Source: an uncultured Tenacibaculum sp. (lineage in GTDB: Bacteria > Bacteroidota > Bacteroidia > Flavobacteriales > Flavobacteriaceae). Taken from it: 64,000 nucleotides of DNA. Shown in pieces: positions 18,003 through 26,500 of the stretch; positions within the stretch are counted from its first letter, which is position 1; each line of letters opens with the position of its first letter. The stretch spans positions 159,130 to 223,129 of the forward strand of contig NZ_CANMLT010000007.1 of assembly GCF_947498805.1 (NCBI RefSeq). The letters run 5' to 3'. Position numbers and translations under genes: made by a program. The notes below the pieces were generated by a model. That model had not been told where the DNA came from. It ran no database searches and was given only the letters and a program-made list of their open reading frames with translations.

Positions 18003-20882
18003 TTGTATAGAGTTTTATTGTATAGTGTTCTCCTATTCGTGTCAATTAAAACATTTTCACAAACCCCTGTTTATTATCAATTAACAGAAAAAGACGGTTT
18101 ACCAGATATTGAATTTTACGATATAGCTGAAGATAATCAAGGATTTATTTGGCTTGCAGCCGACAAAGGTTTGTACAGGTATGATGGTAAAACGTTTAAA
18201 AACTATACACATCCTGAAAAGAAGGGTTTGTCAGTTTTTGGGTTGAAATTTGATGATGAAAATAGGTTATGGTGTAATAATATTTCAGGACAGTTTTTTT
18301 ATGTAGAAAATGATTCTCTTAAATTCTTTACCGATTTAGCTAATAAAAACAAAGGGCAATTGGCACCTTTTTTTATTAAAAAAAATAAAATTTATGCTCA
18401 TGTAGTGAATTTAGGATTTAAAATTGATTTAGAAACAAGAAAGACAACAACAGTAGTTAGCAATTCATCATCTTACAAAGCTTATTTTTCTCATAATGAT
18501 AGCTTGTTTTACTCTCAAGGAAAGTCCATTTATGTAAAAAAGAATGAATCCTATACTGCTATAGATACTATCAAATTTACAAAAGGTTATGTAGCTGCAG
18601 AGTTAATTGCAAAGAATCTAGGAAAGAATAACGATATACTTCTGCAAGCAGTTGATCGTAATAACAAAATAGAAAGATTTTTTTTAAGAAGAAATTTTAA
18701 ATTTAAAGAGTTAAGCACTGAGGAGTTAAACCTTGATACTGCTATAAATAAATCTTTTGTAGAAAATAACAAGGTTTGGTTTGCAACAGCTGAGGGAGCT
18801 TATGAATATGTTTATGAGCATGGAAAGTTTGTGATGAAGCGACATATTTTTAAGGACAAAATTATTACGAGTATTCTTAAAGATAAAAATGGTAATTATT
18901 GGTTTACTACATTTAGAAATGGAGTTTTTATTGTGCCAAATATCAATTTATTGCATTTTCGAAACTCATCAGTCCAACATATAAGTAGCTTGGAAAAAAT
19001 TAGCGATACTAGTTTTATTTATGGTACAGCAAAAGGCAAGCTAATAAAGTATAATTTACAAACTAACCGTTTTGTAAAACTACCATTATTATTAAATGAA
19101 AAGGTAAATGAAATAGCATACAATCAACATGATAAATTTGTTGTAAGTTATGTTGGAAAAGGATATTTGTTTGAAAAGGGAGTGCCAAGTGAAATTTCTG
19201 ATTTTCCAATTGGTTTTGGTGGTGCTAAAGAAATATCTTTTTTTAATAAGGAAAAGCTTATTTACGGAGCTTTCGCTTATGCAACAATTGTAGATTTAAA
19301 ATCAAAAGGAACCCATAGAATAGGTTTTAGAAGATCTTATACTACCCATTATAATAAAAACAATAAAACCATTTATGTTGGTTATGTTGATGGTGTTGAA
19401 TTTTATAAAAATGATTTAGTACCACATCCAATTTTATTTCAAGGGAAACCCATTTTTGCTTTAGATATTGATAATACAAAAGATAGTACCACTTGGATTG
19501 CTACTTTTTCAAATGGGATAATTGGAGTTAAAGAAGGTAAAGTGGTTGAAAATTATACTACTGAAAAGGGCTTACTCTCTAATCAAACAAGGGTGGTAAA
19601 AGGAGATGGAGATAATTTATGGATCGTTACAGACAAAGGAATTCAATGCCTGAATACAAAGTTAAAGGCCTTTAAAAGTATTACGAAGAAAGATGGCTTG
19701 TCATCTTTTAATGTGTGTGATATTATTACTTATGAGGATAGAATTTATTTTGGAACAAACAAAGGATTATATCAGTTAAATAAGAATAAAGGTTTTAAAA
19801 AAAATGACTTATCTAATTTTTATTTCACCAAAGTTTTGATTGAAGATGAAGAAGTTAAAATAGAAGAATCGTACGACTTATCGTCCAATGTAAATAAGGT
19901 GCAATTTCAGTTTCACTCGAATGGTTTTTTAGAAGAAGAAAATAGCAAATATAGTTATCGTTTGCTAGGAGCTTCAGATGAATGGACAAATGTACCAGAT
20001 CGTTCAAATCAAATAACGTTTAATAGTCTATCGGCAGGGAATTATACTTTTCAAATAAAAAAAACAACGAGTACCAATAGTAGTGAAACAGGTATAAAAT
20101 CAGTTAAAATAAAGATAAGGAATCCGTTTTACAAAGAATGGTGGTTTATGCTTTTTATAACTTTATTAGTAATAGTAACGATAGCTTTTTACTACAGTAA
20201 AAAATTAAAAGAAAAAGAAAAAGAGAAGGAATTAGTTTTTCTGAAGTTAGAGAACTTACGTTCGCAAATGAATCCACATTTTGTATTTAACGCATTAAAC
20301 TCAATACAGGATTACATATTACTTAACAAAAAAAATGTAGCAGGTGATTATTTAGGAAAGTTTGCTGATTTAATGCGCATGTATTTATATCATAGTACCA
20401 AAGCATTTATAAGTTTAGAAGAAGAAATAGAGGCATTAGAACAATATTTAGAGTTGGAAAAATTACGTTTCGAAGATTCATTTGAGTACATAGTTATATA
20501 TAAGGGGATAAAGGATTTAAGTTTTATAGAAATACCAACGATGTTGATACAGCCCTATGTGGAAAATTCAATAAAGCATGGCTTGTTACATAGAAAAACT
20601 AATAGGGATTTGAAAGTTGAGTTTTTATTAAAAAATGAACTCAATTACCTAACATGTATTATTACAGACAATGGAATAGGAAGAAAAAAATCGGCAGATT
20701 TAAATAAAAATAGAAGACTTAATCACCAATCTTTTGCAACTAAAGCCAATCAAGATAGATTAGATTTACTCAATTATGGGAGAAAGGAAAAGATAGGTGT
20801 AGAAATTATAGATTTATATACTGAAAATAAAGAACCAAAAGGAACCCAAGTAGTATTAAAAATACCATATAAAATAGTATAG
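18003..20882 (+). CDS. propeller-type LytS-family sensor histidine kinase
   Basis: The 959-residue sensor starts at a TTG codon: an in-frame stop ends at 18002 and no ATG occurs before the conserved propeller region, while TTG at 18003 gives a complete signal peptide (residues 1-20, ending KTFSQ). The periplasmic part (~25-640) consists of two-component regulator propeller repeats (for example GFIWLAADKGLYRYDG), then a Y_Y_Y domain (~640-705). A transmembrane helix is at ~713-735. The cytoplasmic part is a His_kinase domain (NPHFVFNALNSI, phospho-acceptor His759) plus HATPase_c (QPYVENSIKHG, DNGIGRKKS). It pairs with the LytTR regulator one base downstream. The stimulus is unknown; propeller sensors in this phylum often sense glycans or envelope cues. 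Confidence 0.9.
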   Translation: MYRVLLYSVLLFVSIKTFSQTPVYYQLTEKDGLPDIEFYDIAEDNQGFIWLAADKGLYRYDGKTFKNYTHPEKKGLSVFGLKFDDENRLWCNNISGQFFYVENDSLKFFTDLANKNKGQLAPFFIKKNKIYAHVVNLGFKIDLETRKTTTVVSNSSSYKAYFSHNDSLFYSQGKSIYVKKNESYTAIDTIKFTKGYVAAELIAKNLGKNNDILLQAVDRNNKIERFFLRRNFKFKELSTEELNLDTAINKSFVENNKVWFATAEGAYEYVYEHGKFVMKRHIFKDKIITSILKDKNGNYWFTTFRNGVFIVPNINLLHFRNSSVQHISSLEKISDTSFIYGTAKGKLIKYNLQTNRFVKLPLLLNEKVNEIAYNQHDKFVVSYVGKGYLFEKGVPSEISDFPIGFGGAKEISFFNKEKLIYGAFAYATIVDLKSKGTHRIGFRRSYTTHYNKNNKTIYVGYVDGVEFYKNDLVPHPILFQGKPIFALDIDNTKDSTTWIATFSNGIIGVKEGKVVENYTTEKGLLSNQTRVVKGDGDNLWIVTDKGIQCLNTKLKAFKSITKKDGLSSFNVCDIITYEDRIYFGTNKGLYQLNKNKGFKKNDLSNFYFTKVLIEDEEVKIEESYDLSSNVNKVQFQFHSNGFLEEENSKYSYRLLGASDEWTNVPDRSNQITFNSLSAGNYTFQIKKTTSTNSSETGIKSVKIKIRNPFYKEWWFMLFITLLVIVTIAFYYSKKLKEKEKEKELVFLKLENLRSQMNPHFVFNALNSIQDYILLNKKNVAGDYLGKFADLMRMYLYHSTKAFISLEEEIEALEQYLELEKLRFEDSFEYIVIYKGIKDLSFIEIPTMLIQPYVENSIKHGLLHRKTNRDLKVEFLLKNELNYLTCIITDNGIGRKKSADLNKNRRLNHQSFATKANQDRLDLLNYGRKEKIGVEIIDLYTENKEPKGTQVVLKIPYKIV

Positions 20883-20883
20883 T

Positions 20884-21633
20884 ATGAAGGCGTTAATTAT
20901 AGATGACGAAAGGAAAGCAAGAAATGTACTCAGAATTTTACTTGAAGAAAATTGTAAAGAAATTTCAGAAATATTAGAAGCAGAAGACTTGCTTTCTGGA
21001 GTAGAACAGATAAAAAAAGAACAGCCAAAACTGGTCTTTTTAGATATTGAAATGCCTGAGCATTCTGGTTTAGAAATCGTAGATTTTATAGATAGAAGTT
21101 TATATTCTTTTGAGATTATTTTTGTTACCGCATATAATGAATACGCTATACAAGCATTTGAACTTTCTGCAGTAGATTATTTGCTCAAACCAACAAGACC
21201 GAGTAAAGTAATAGAAGCAGTAGGTAAAGCCTTAAAAGAAATTGATAAAAACCAACTGGCTGTTAAGTTAGATGAGTTAAAAAATAGTTTTGGTAAAAAG
21301 CAATTCAAAAAGATAGCATTGCCGTTTCTCGATGGAATCAAGTTTGTCAATTTTGAAGATATAATTTTATTAGAAGCAGACGGGATGTATACTAAAATAA
21401 CAACGAATACTACTTCAGAAATTTTAGTAAGTAAACCATTAAAACACTTTGTAACACTTTTGAGTAATCAAGCAATGTTCTATAAGCCACATCGTTCCTA
21501 TTTAATAAACCTTTCCTATATAAAAGAATATATCAAAAAAGAAGGAGGTTATATTGTAATGGACAATAATCGAACGGTTTCTATATCCAAAGATAGAAAA
21601 GAGGAATTTTTGGAAATTGTGAGTTGTTTGTAG
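20884..21633 (+). CDS. LytTR-family response regulator
   Basis: The 249-residue product has a receiver domain with acidic residues D7/D8, phospho-acceptor Asp54 (VFLDIEMPEHSG), Thr82 (FVTAYNEYA) and Lys102 (YLLKPTR). A LytTR DNA-binding domain covers ~145-249 (including YKPHRSYLINLSYIK). Such regulators typically bind direct repeats upstream of targets. It is separated from the propeller kinase by one base, so they form one two-component system. The next gene downstream (94 nt) encodes the 813-aa surface lipoprotein, a plausible target. Confidence 0.92.
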   Translation: MKALIIDDERKARNVLRILLEENCKEISEILEAEDLLSGVEQIKKEQPKLVFLDIEMPEHSGLEIVDFIDRSLYSFEIIFVTAYNEYAIQAFELSAVDYLLKPTRPSKVIEAVGKALKEIDKNQLAVKLDELKNSFGKKQFKKIALPFLDGIKFVNFEDIILLEADGMYTKITTNTTSEILVSKPLKHFVTLLSNQAMFYKPHRSYLINLSYIKEYIKKEGGYIVMDNNRTVSISKDRKEEFLEIVSCL

Positions 21634-21727
21634 ATTAAGAAGTTGAAAAGCTTGTTTCAGAAGATAGGTAGAAAATAACTTAGTAGTAGTTTAGACTTTT
21701 GTAGTATAATATTAATATAAATTCTAA

Positions 21728-24169
21728 ATGAAAAAAGTAACCTCTTTAATTGTATTAATTTTTTTACTACAATTTATTTCCTGTTCAAAAGATGATACGG
21801 TGGTAAATACACCACCAAAAATTGAAACACAAACTTTTACTGTCTCAGAAGACGTATCTGATACCTTTACTATAGGTACAGTAAAAGCTACTGATGTAGA
21901 TAAAGACAACCTAACGTTTAGTCTTAAAACAGATACCAGTGCTTTGTTTGAAATTACTTCAGAAGGAGCTTTAAGTTTGCAAAGCGGAAAATCATTAGAC
22001 TATGAAACCGCTACAAGCTATACCTTAACAATAGAAGCTTCAGATGGAAAAGACAAAACTTCAGCAACCATTACAATAAATGTTACAGATGTTGATGAGA
22101 ATACTGCGCCAGTAATAAATGCACAAAGCTTTACTGTAGCAGAGGATATTAATGATACGGTAGAAATAGGAGCGGTAGTAGCAACTGATGCTGAAAATAA
22201 TACCTTGAGTTTTTCAATAGTAACCAATGATAATGGGTTATTTGAAATAACTTCAGAAGGAAAATTAAGCTTAGTAAATGGTAAAAACTTAGACTATGAA
22301 ACAGCTACTAGTCATACAATTACAGTAGAAGTAAATGATGGTAGTTTAACAGCAAGCAATACTGTAACGATTAATGTAACCGATGTTAATGAAGTATCAA
22401 GCGTAGGAGCCTTTATTACTACTTGGGAAACAACAAGCGCAAATGAAGAAATAAAAATCAACGCACGATCTAATCATACATATGATTTTACGATAGATTG
22501 GGGAGATGGTACGGTAGAGACAAACCAAACAGGTACAAAAACACATTCGTATGCAACGGCTGGCGTGTATACAGTAAAAATTGTTGGAACATTTCCAACA
22601 ATGTTTAATCCAGGAGCTAAACTTAAATCAATAGAGCAATGGGGTACACAAGAATGGGAGACGATGTTAAATTTCTTTAATAATGCAACTGAACTTGTTT
22701 ACAATGCAACCGATGTACCTAATTTATCAAAAGTCGCAAGTACTGGTAGTATGTTTTCAGGAGCTGGTAAGTTTAATGCAGATCTCAATAATTGGGATGT
22801 AAGCAATGTTACCAATATGAATGGTATGTTTAGAAGTGCTATAAACTTTAATGGAAACATTAGTAGTTGGAATGTAAGTAAAGTTACTGATATGAGTTCT
22901 ATGTTTTGGAAAGCAGAAAAGTTTGATGGAGATATTAGTAACTGGAATGTAAATAATGTTACTAATATGAGTCATATGTTTAGAGAAGCTGTAAGTTTTA
23001 ATCAAAATATAAGTGCTTGGAATGTAGGTAAGGTGACAAATATGGAGGCAATGTTCAGACAAGCAATAAGCTTTAATCAACCTTTAAATTCATGGAGTTT
23101 TGGTAGTGTTACTAAAATTAAAGAGATGTTTGCGTTAACAGAAAACTTTAATCAACCTTTGAATAATTGGGATGTAAGTAACATTACAGATATGAGTTCT
23201 TTATTTAATAATGCTAAAGCATTTAATCAAGATTTAAATAATTGGAATGTAAGTAAGGTTGTCAATATGAATTATGTGTTTAGCTCTGCTACAAACTTTA
23301 ATGGAAGCATAAGTAATTGGAATGTAAGTAATGTTGCAGGAATGAGCTCAATGTTTTCAAAAGCAGAAAGTTTTAACCAAGATTTAAATAATTGGGATGT
23401 AAGAAATGTTACGAGTATGAAATCTATGTTTTCAAATGCTAAAACCTTTAATGGAAATATTAGCAACTGGAATGTGAGTAATGTTTTAACTACAGAAAGA
23501 ATGTTTAGCGGAGCTACAAATTTTAATCAGGATATTAGTACATGGAATGTAAGTAAGGTTGTTAGAATGCATTTTATGTTTTTGCACGCTGCCAATTTTA
23601 ACCAAAATTTAGATAACTGGGATGTAAGTAATGTTACCAATATGAGTTCTATGTTTAATTCGGCGAAAAAATTTAATCAAAGTTTAAGCAACTGGAATGT
23701 AAGTAAGGTGACAGATATGAGTAATATGTTTAGAAATACGATTAGTTTTAATGGAAACATTACGAATTGGAATGTAAGTAGAGTTACTAATATGGAAGGT
23801 GTTTTTGCAGGAGCGGCAAACTTTAATAGAGATATTAGTAATTGGGATGTAAGCAATGTTACCAATATGAAGTTTTTGTTTTTTTCAGCAAATAACTTTA
23901 GTAGAGACCTTGGTTCTTGGAATATAAGTAAAGTTGCACATATGGACCATATTTTTAATCTTTCTGCTATGAGTAATAATAGTAATTATACAAAAACATT
24001 AATCGGTTGGAGTAAATTGAGTACAGTGCCGTCAAGTGTAACTCTTGGAGCAAGTAATATTACATATTGTACAAATTACTCTACAGATGCCGCTACAGCC
24101 AGAGATTTTTTAATCAATACAAAAGGATGGAGTATTACTGGAGATACTGTAAATAATAACTGTATGTAA
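21728..24169 (+). CDS. BspA-type surface lipoprotein: cadherin, PKD, DUF285 repeats
   Basis: The 813-residue product has a lipoprotein signal peptide (lipobox FISC, mature start CSKDD, matching the flavobacterial surface-export signature). Domains in order: two cadherin-like domains (~29-125 and ~128-225), one PKD-like domain (~232-290, DWGDGTVETN), then 16 DUF285/BspA repeats of about 25 residues (~340-745; core NWDVSNVTNMSSMF), and a C-terminal segment with two Cys. DUF285 proteins are cell-surface leucine-rich-like proteins, several of which bind host or matrix proteins; a binding role here is inferred. The upstream LytTR two-component system is its likely regulator. It ends with an intrinsic terminator. 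Confidence 0.92.
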   Translation: MKKVTSLIVLIFLLQFISCSKDDTVVNTPPKIETQTFTVSEDVSDTFTIGTVKATDVDKDNLTFSLKTDTSALFEITSEGALSLQSGKSLDYETATSYTLTIEASDGKDKTSATITINVTDVDENTAPVINAQSFTVAEDINDTVEIGAVVATDAENNTLSFSIVTNDNGLFEITSEGKLSLVNGKNLDYETATSHTITVEVNDGSLTASNTVTINVTDVNEVSSVGAFITTWETTSANEEIKINARSNHTYDFTIDWGDGTVETNQTGTKTHSYATAGVYTVKIVGTFPTMFNPGAKLKSIEQWGTQEWETMLNFFNNATELVYNATDVPNLSKVASTGSMFSGAGKFNADLNNWDVSNVTNMNGMFRSAINFNGNISSWNVSKVTDMSSMFWKAEKFDGDISNWNVNNVTNMSHMFREAVSFNQNISAWNVGKVTNMEAMFRQAISFNQPLNSWSFGSVTKIKEMFALTENFNQPLNNWDVSNITDMSSLFNNAKAFNQDLNNWNVSKVVNMNYVFSSATNFNGSISNWNVSNVAGMSSMFSKAESFNQDLNNWDVRNVTSMKSMFSNAKTFNGNISNWNVSNVLTTERMFSGATNFNQDISTWNVSKVVRMHFMFLHAANFNQNLDNWDVSNVTNMSSMFNSAKKFNQSLSNWNVSKVTDMSNMFRNTISFNGNITNWNVSRVTNMEGVFAGAANFNRDISNWDVSNVTNMKFLFFSANNFSRDLGSWNISKVAHMDHIFNLSAMSNNSNYTKTLIGWSKLSTVPSSVTLGASNITYCTNYSTDAATARDFLINTKGWSITGDTVNNNCM
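22776..23960 (+). repeat. 16 tandem 75-nt DUF285 repeats
   Basis: The coding DNA repeats with a 75-nt period (for example ttgggatgtaag at 22792 and ttggaatgtaag at 22867). Units alternate roughly between NWDVSN and NWNVSK versions and between FNGNIS and FNQDLN connectors. Confidence 0.88.
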
Positions 24170-24278
24170 ACGCATATAAGAGCTATTGATATTCTTATAA
24201 GTAATAAAGAATAGGTTAAATTTTCTACTCATAAGGCTATAAGTTGACCTTAGTAGTAAAATAAATACTAAAAATGAG

Positions 24279-24311
24279 ACTCTGTTGATAACTATATCGG
24301 CAGAGTTTTTT
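24279..24311 (+). terminator. intrinsic terminator
   Basis: A 12-bp stem (24279-24290 with 24295-24306, two G:U pairs, 4-nt loop) is followed by a run of T at 24306-24311. It lies 110 nt after the DUF285 lipoprotein and separates it from parE. Confidence 0.85.
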
Positions 24312-24338
24312 GTTTTTTGGCGGTAAATGTTATTTTAG
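24310..24338 (+). promoter_or_regulatory. candidate parE-operon promoter
   Basis: TTG at 24310-24312 and TATTTTAG at 24331-24338 are separated by 18 nt, close to the Bacteroidetes TTG/TAnnTTTG promoter arrangement. The second box deviates by one base (TTAG for TTTG). The parE start codon is 28 nt further on. A similar box (TATCTTAG) precedes cysS. Confidence 0.4.
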
Positions 24339-24365
24339 CAAGCACTTCAAATTCTCACAATTTTT

Positions 24366-26222
24366 ATGGCTCAGGAAACAAAATATACCGAAGACAATAT
24401 ACGCTCGCTCGATTGGAAAGAACATATTCGAATGCGTCCAGGGATGTATATTGGTAAACTCGGAGATGGTTCATCACCCGATGATGGAATATATATTCTT
24501 GTAAAGGAAGTTCTCGATAACTCAATTGATGAGTTTGTAATGGGAACTGGAAAAACCATAGAGGTTTCTATTCAAGGAAATAAAGTAATCGTTCGAGATT
24601 ATGGTAGAGGTATTCCTTTAGGAAAAGTAGTAGACGTAGTTTCTAAAATGAACACCGGAGGTAAGTACGACTCTAGAGCCTTTAAAAAATCGGTAGGATT
24701 AAATGGAGTTGGTACCAAAGCAGTAAACGCATTATCTACCTTTTTTAGAGTAGAATCTACACGTGATGGAAAATCAGCTTCAGCAGAATTTGAAAAAGGA
24801 AATTTAACCAATCAAGATTTATTAGAAGAAACATCACGTAGAAGAGGTACAAAAGTAACCTTTATAGCAGATGATACTATCTTTAAAAATTATAAGTACC
24901 GTCCAGAGTATGTTATACGCTTATTAAAGAATTATGTATATCTGAATCCAGGATTAACCATTGTTTTTAATGGCGAAAAGTATTATTCAGAAAATGGATT
25001 AAAAGATTTATTGGAAGATAACAACAATCTGGAAGACATGTTGTATCCAATTATTCATTTACGTGGTGATGATATTGAAATAGCCATTACACATAGTAAA
25101 ACGCAGTATTCAGAAGAGTACCATTCTTTTGTAAATGGTCAAAATACTACACAAGGAGGTACACATCAAGCGGCGTTTAGAGAAGCCGTTGTAAAAACAA
25201 TTAGAGAATTCTACGGAAAAAGTTTTGATGCTTCTGATGTACGAAAATCTATTATTGGAGCCATTTCTATTAAAGTAATGGAACCTGTTTTTGAAAGTCA
25301 AACAAAAACAAAATTAGGATCTACCGAGATGGGGGGAGGTTTACCAACGGTACGTACCTATATCAACGACTTTGTAAAGACAAAATTAGATAACTACTTA
25401 CATAAGAATACAGAAACTGCTGATAAGCTTCAGAAGAAAATTTTACAAGCGGAGAAAGAACGAAAAGAACTTTCTGGAATACGTAAAATAGCAAGAGAGA
25501 GAGCAAAGAAAGCAAGTTTACACAATAAAAAACTACGCGACTGTCGTATCCATTTTGGAGATACCAAAAAAGATGGTTATTTAGATACAACGTTATTTAT
25601 AACGGAGGGAGATTCGGCAAGTGGATCAATTACCAAGTCGAGAAATGTTAATACACAAGCCGTATTTAGTTTAAAAGGAAAGCCTTTAAATTCGTATGGT
25701 TTAACCAAGAAGATCGTATACGAAAACGAGGAATTTAATTTGTTACAAGCAGCATTAAATATCGAAGACGGTTTGGAAGATTTACGTTACAACAACATTG
25801 TAATCGCGACCGATGCCGATGTAGATGGAATGCATATTCGTTTACTATTAATTACTTTTTTCTTACAGTTTTTCCCTGAAGTAATCAAAGAAGGACATTT
25901 ATACATCTTAGAAACTCCTTTATTTAGAGTTCGAAATAAGAAAGAAACCATTTATTGCTATTCAGAAGAAGAAAAACAAACAGCAATAGATAAGTTGAGA
26001 GGAAAACCAGAAATTACTCGATTTAAAGGATTGGGGGAGATTTCACCTAATGAATTTGTTCATTTTATTGGAGATGATATTCGTTTAGATCCTGTAATGT
26101 TAGACAAAGAAATGTCTATAGAACAAATGCTACAATTCTACATGGGAAAAAATACACCAGATAGACAAAAATTTATTATCGAAAACCTAAAAGTTGAACA
26201 AGATTTAATAGAGGAGAAGTAA
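24366..26222 (+). CDS. parE: DNA topoisomerase IV subunit B
   Basis: The 618-residue type IIA topoisomerase ATPase subunit decatenates and relaxes DNA together with ParC. The GHKL ATPase domain is visible ([11 protein letters not shown] with the catalytic Glu and Mg-binding Asn, [21 protein letters not shown]), then the transducer domain, then the TOPRIM domain ([21 protein letters not shown]) and the C-terminal FKGLGEISP region. The length fits Bacteroidetes ParE and there is no long GyrB-type insert. Adjacency to a ParC-type subunit A gene supports topoisomerase IV rather than gyrase. The start ATG at 24366 gives the family N-terminus. Confidence 0.95.
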   Translation: MAQETKYTEDNIRSLDWKEHIRMRPGMYIGKLGDGSSPDDGIYILVKEVLDNSIDEFVMGTGKTIEVSIQGNKVIVRDYGRGIPLGKVVDVVSKMNTGGKYDSRAFKKSVGLNGVGTKAVNALSTFFRVESTRDGKSASAEFEKGNLTNQDLLEETSRRRGTKVTFIADDTIFKNYKYRPEYVIRLLKNYVYLNPGLTIVFNGEKYYSENGLKDLLEDNNNLEDMLYPIIHLRGDDIEIAITHSKTQYSEEYHSFVNGQNTTQGGTHQAAFREAVVKTIREFYGKSFDASDVRKSIIGAISIKVMEPVFESQTKTKLGSTEMGGGLPTVRTYINDFVKTKLDNYLHKNTETADKLQKKILQAEKERKELSGIRKIARERAKKASLHNKKLRDCRIHFGDTKKDGYLDTTLFITEGDSASGSITKSRNVNTQAVFSLKGKPLNSYGLTKKIVYENEEFNLLQAALNIEDGLEDLRYNNIVIATDADVDGMHIRLLLITFFLQFFPEVIKEGHLYILETPLFRVRNKKETIYCYSEEEKQTAIDKLRGKPEITRFKGLGEISPNEFVHFIGDDIRLDPVMLDKEMSIEQMLQFYMGKNTPDRQKFIIENLKVEQDLIEEK

Positions 26223-26223
26223 G

Positions 26224-26412
26224 ATGAATAATATTAATAGATACAGAATATATTTAATCATTGCAGTTGTACTTTTTTTTGTGAGCCTGTTTAGAGTAGA
26301 CTTTGATAATTTATCTTGGAATCACAATGAAAGTCATTATATAGGTATGCTGTTTTCTGCAATTGCCTTTGTGGTGATTTATGTATTTATGAAGAAGAAG
26401 TTAGAAAACTAA
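26224..26412 (+). CDS. small two-helix membrane protein
   Basis: The 62-residue product has two predicted transmembrane helices (about residues 8-24 and 42-57) separated by a short polar loop (DFDNLSWNHNESHY). It starts one base after the parE stop and is preceded by a purine-rich GAGGAGAAG ribosome-binding-like sequence, so it is probably co-translated with parE. No family is recognised. Its place between parE and parC is notable because those subunits are usually directly adjacent. Confidence 0.72.
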   Translation: MNNINRYRIYLIIAVVLFFVSLFRVDFDNLSWNHNESHYIGMLFSAIAFVVIYVFMKKKLEN

Positions 26413-26500
26413 AGATGAGTAAGAAGATGATTTCAAATCATCATAGTGTAAGAGTAAAATCAATAAACTTTTAAACGAATAGTCGTTTAAACATTTTTAT

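Noticed and set aside
18003..18025. TTGTATAG pair (18003 and 18018) resembling the operator repeats at 57296 and 58160
   Set aside because: The pair is inside the start of the propeller-kinase coding sequence, the period is 15 rather than 12, and no TAnnTTTG-like box lies about 40 nt downstream. The first copy also contains the only plausible start codon. I treat it as chance similarity.
22776..23960. Regular 75-nt repeats considered as a CRISPR-like array
   Set aside because: The repeats are coding, imperfect, contiguous without unique spacers, and encode the DUF285 motif.
24310..24504. 64-codon plus-strand ORF overlapping the parE start
   Set aside because: It is out of frame with parE, starts inside the terminator/promoter region and overlaps the conserved ATPase N-terminus.
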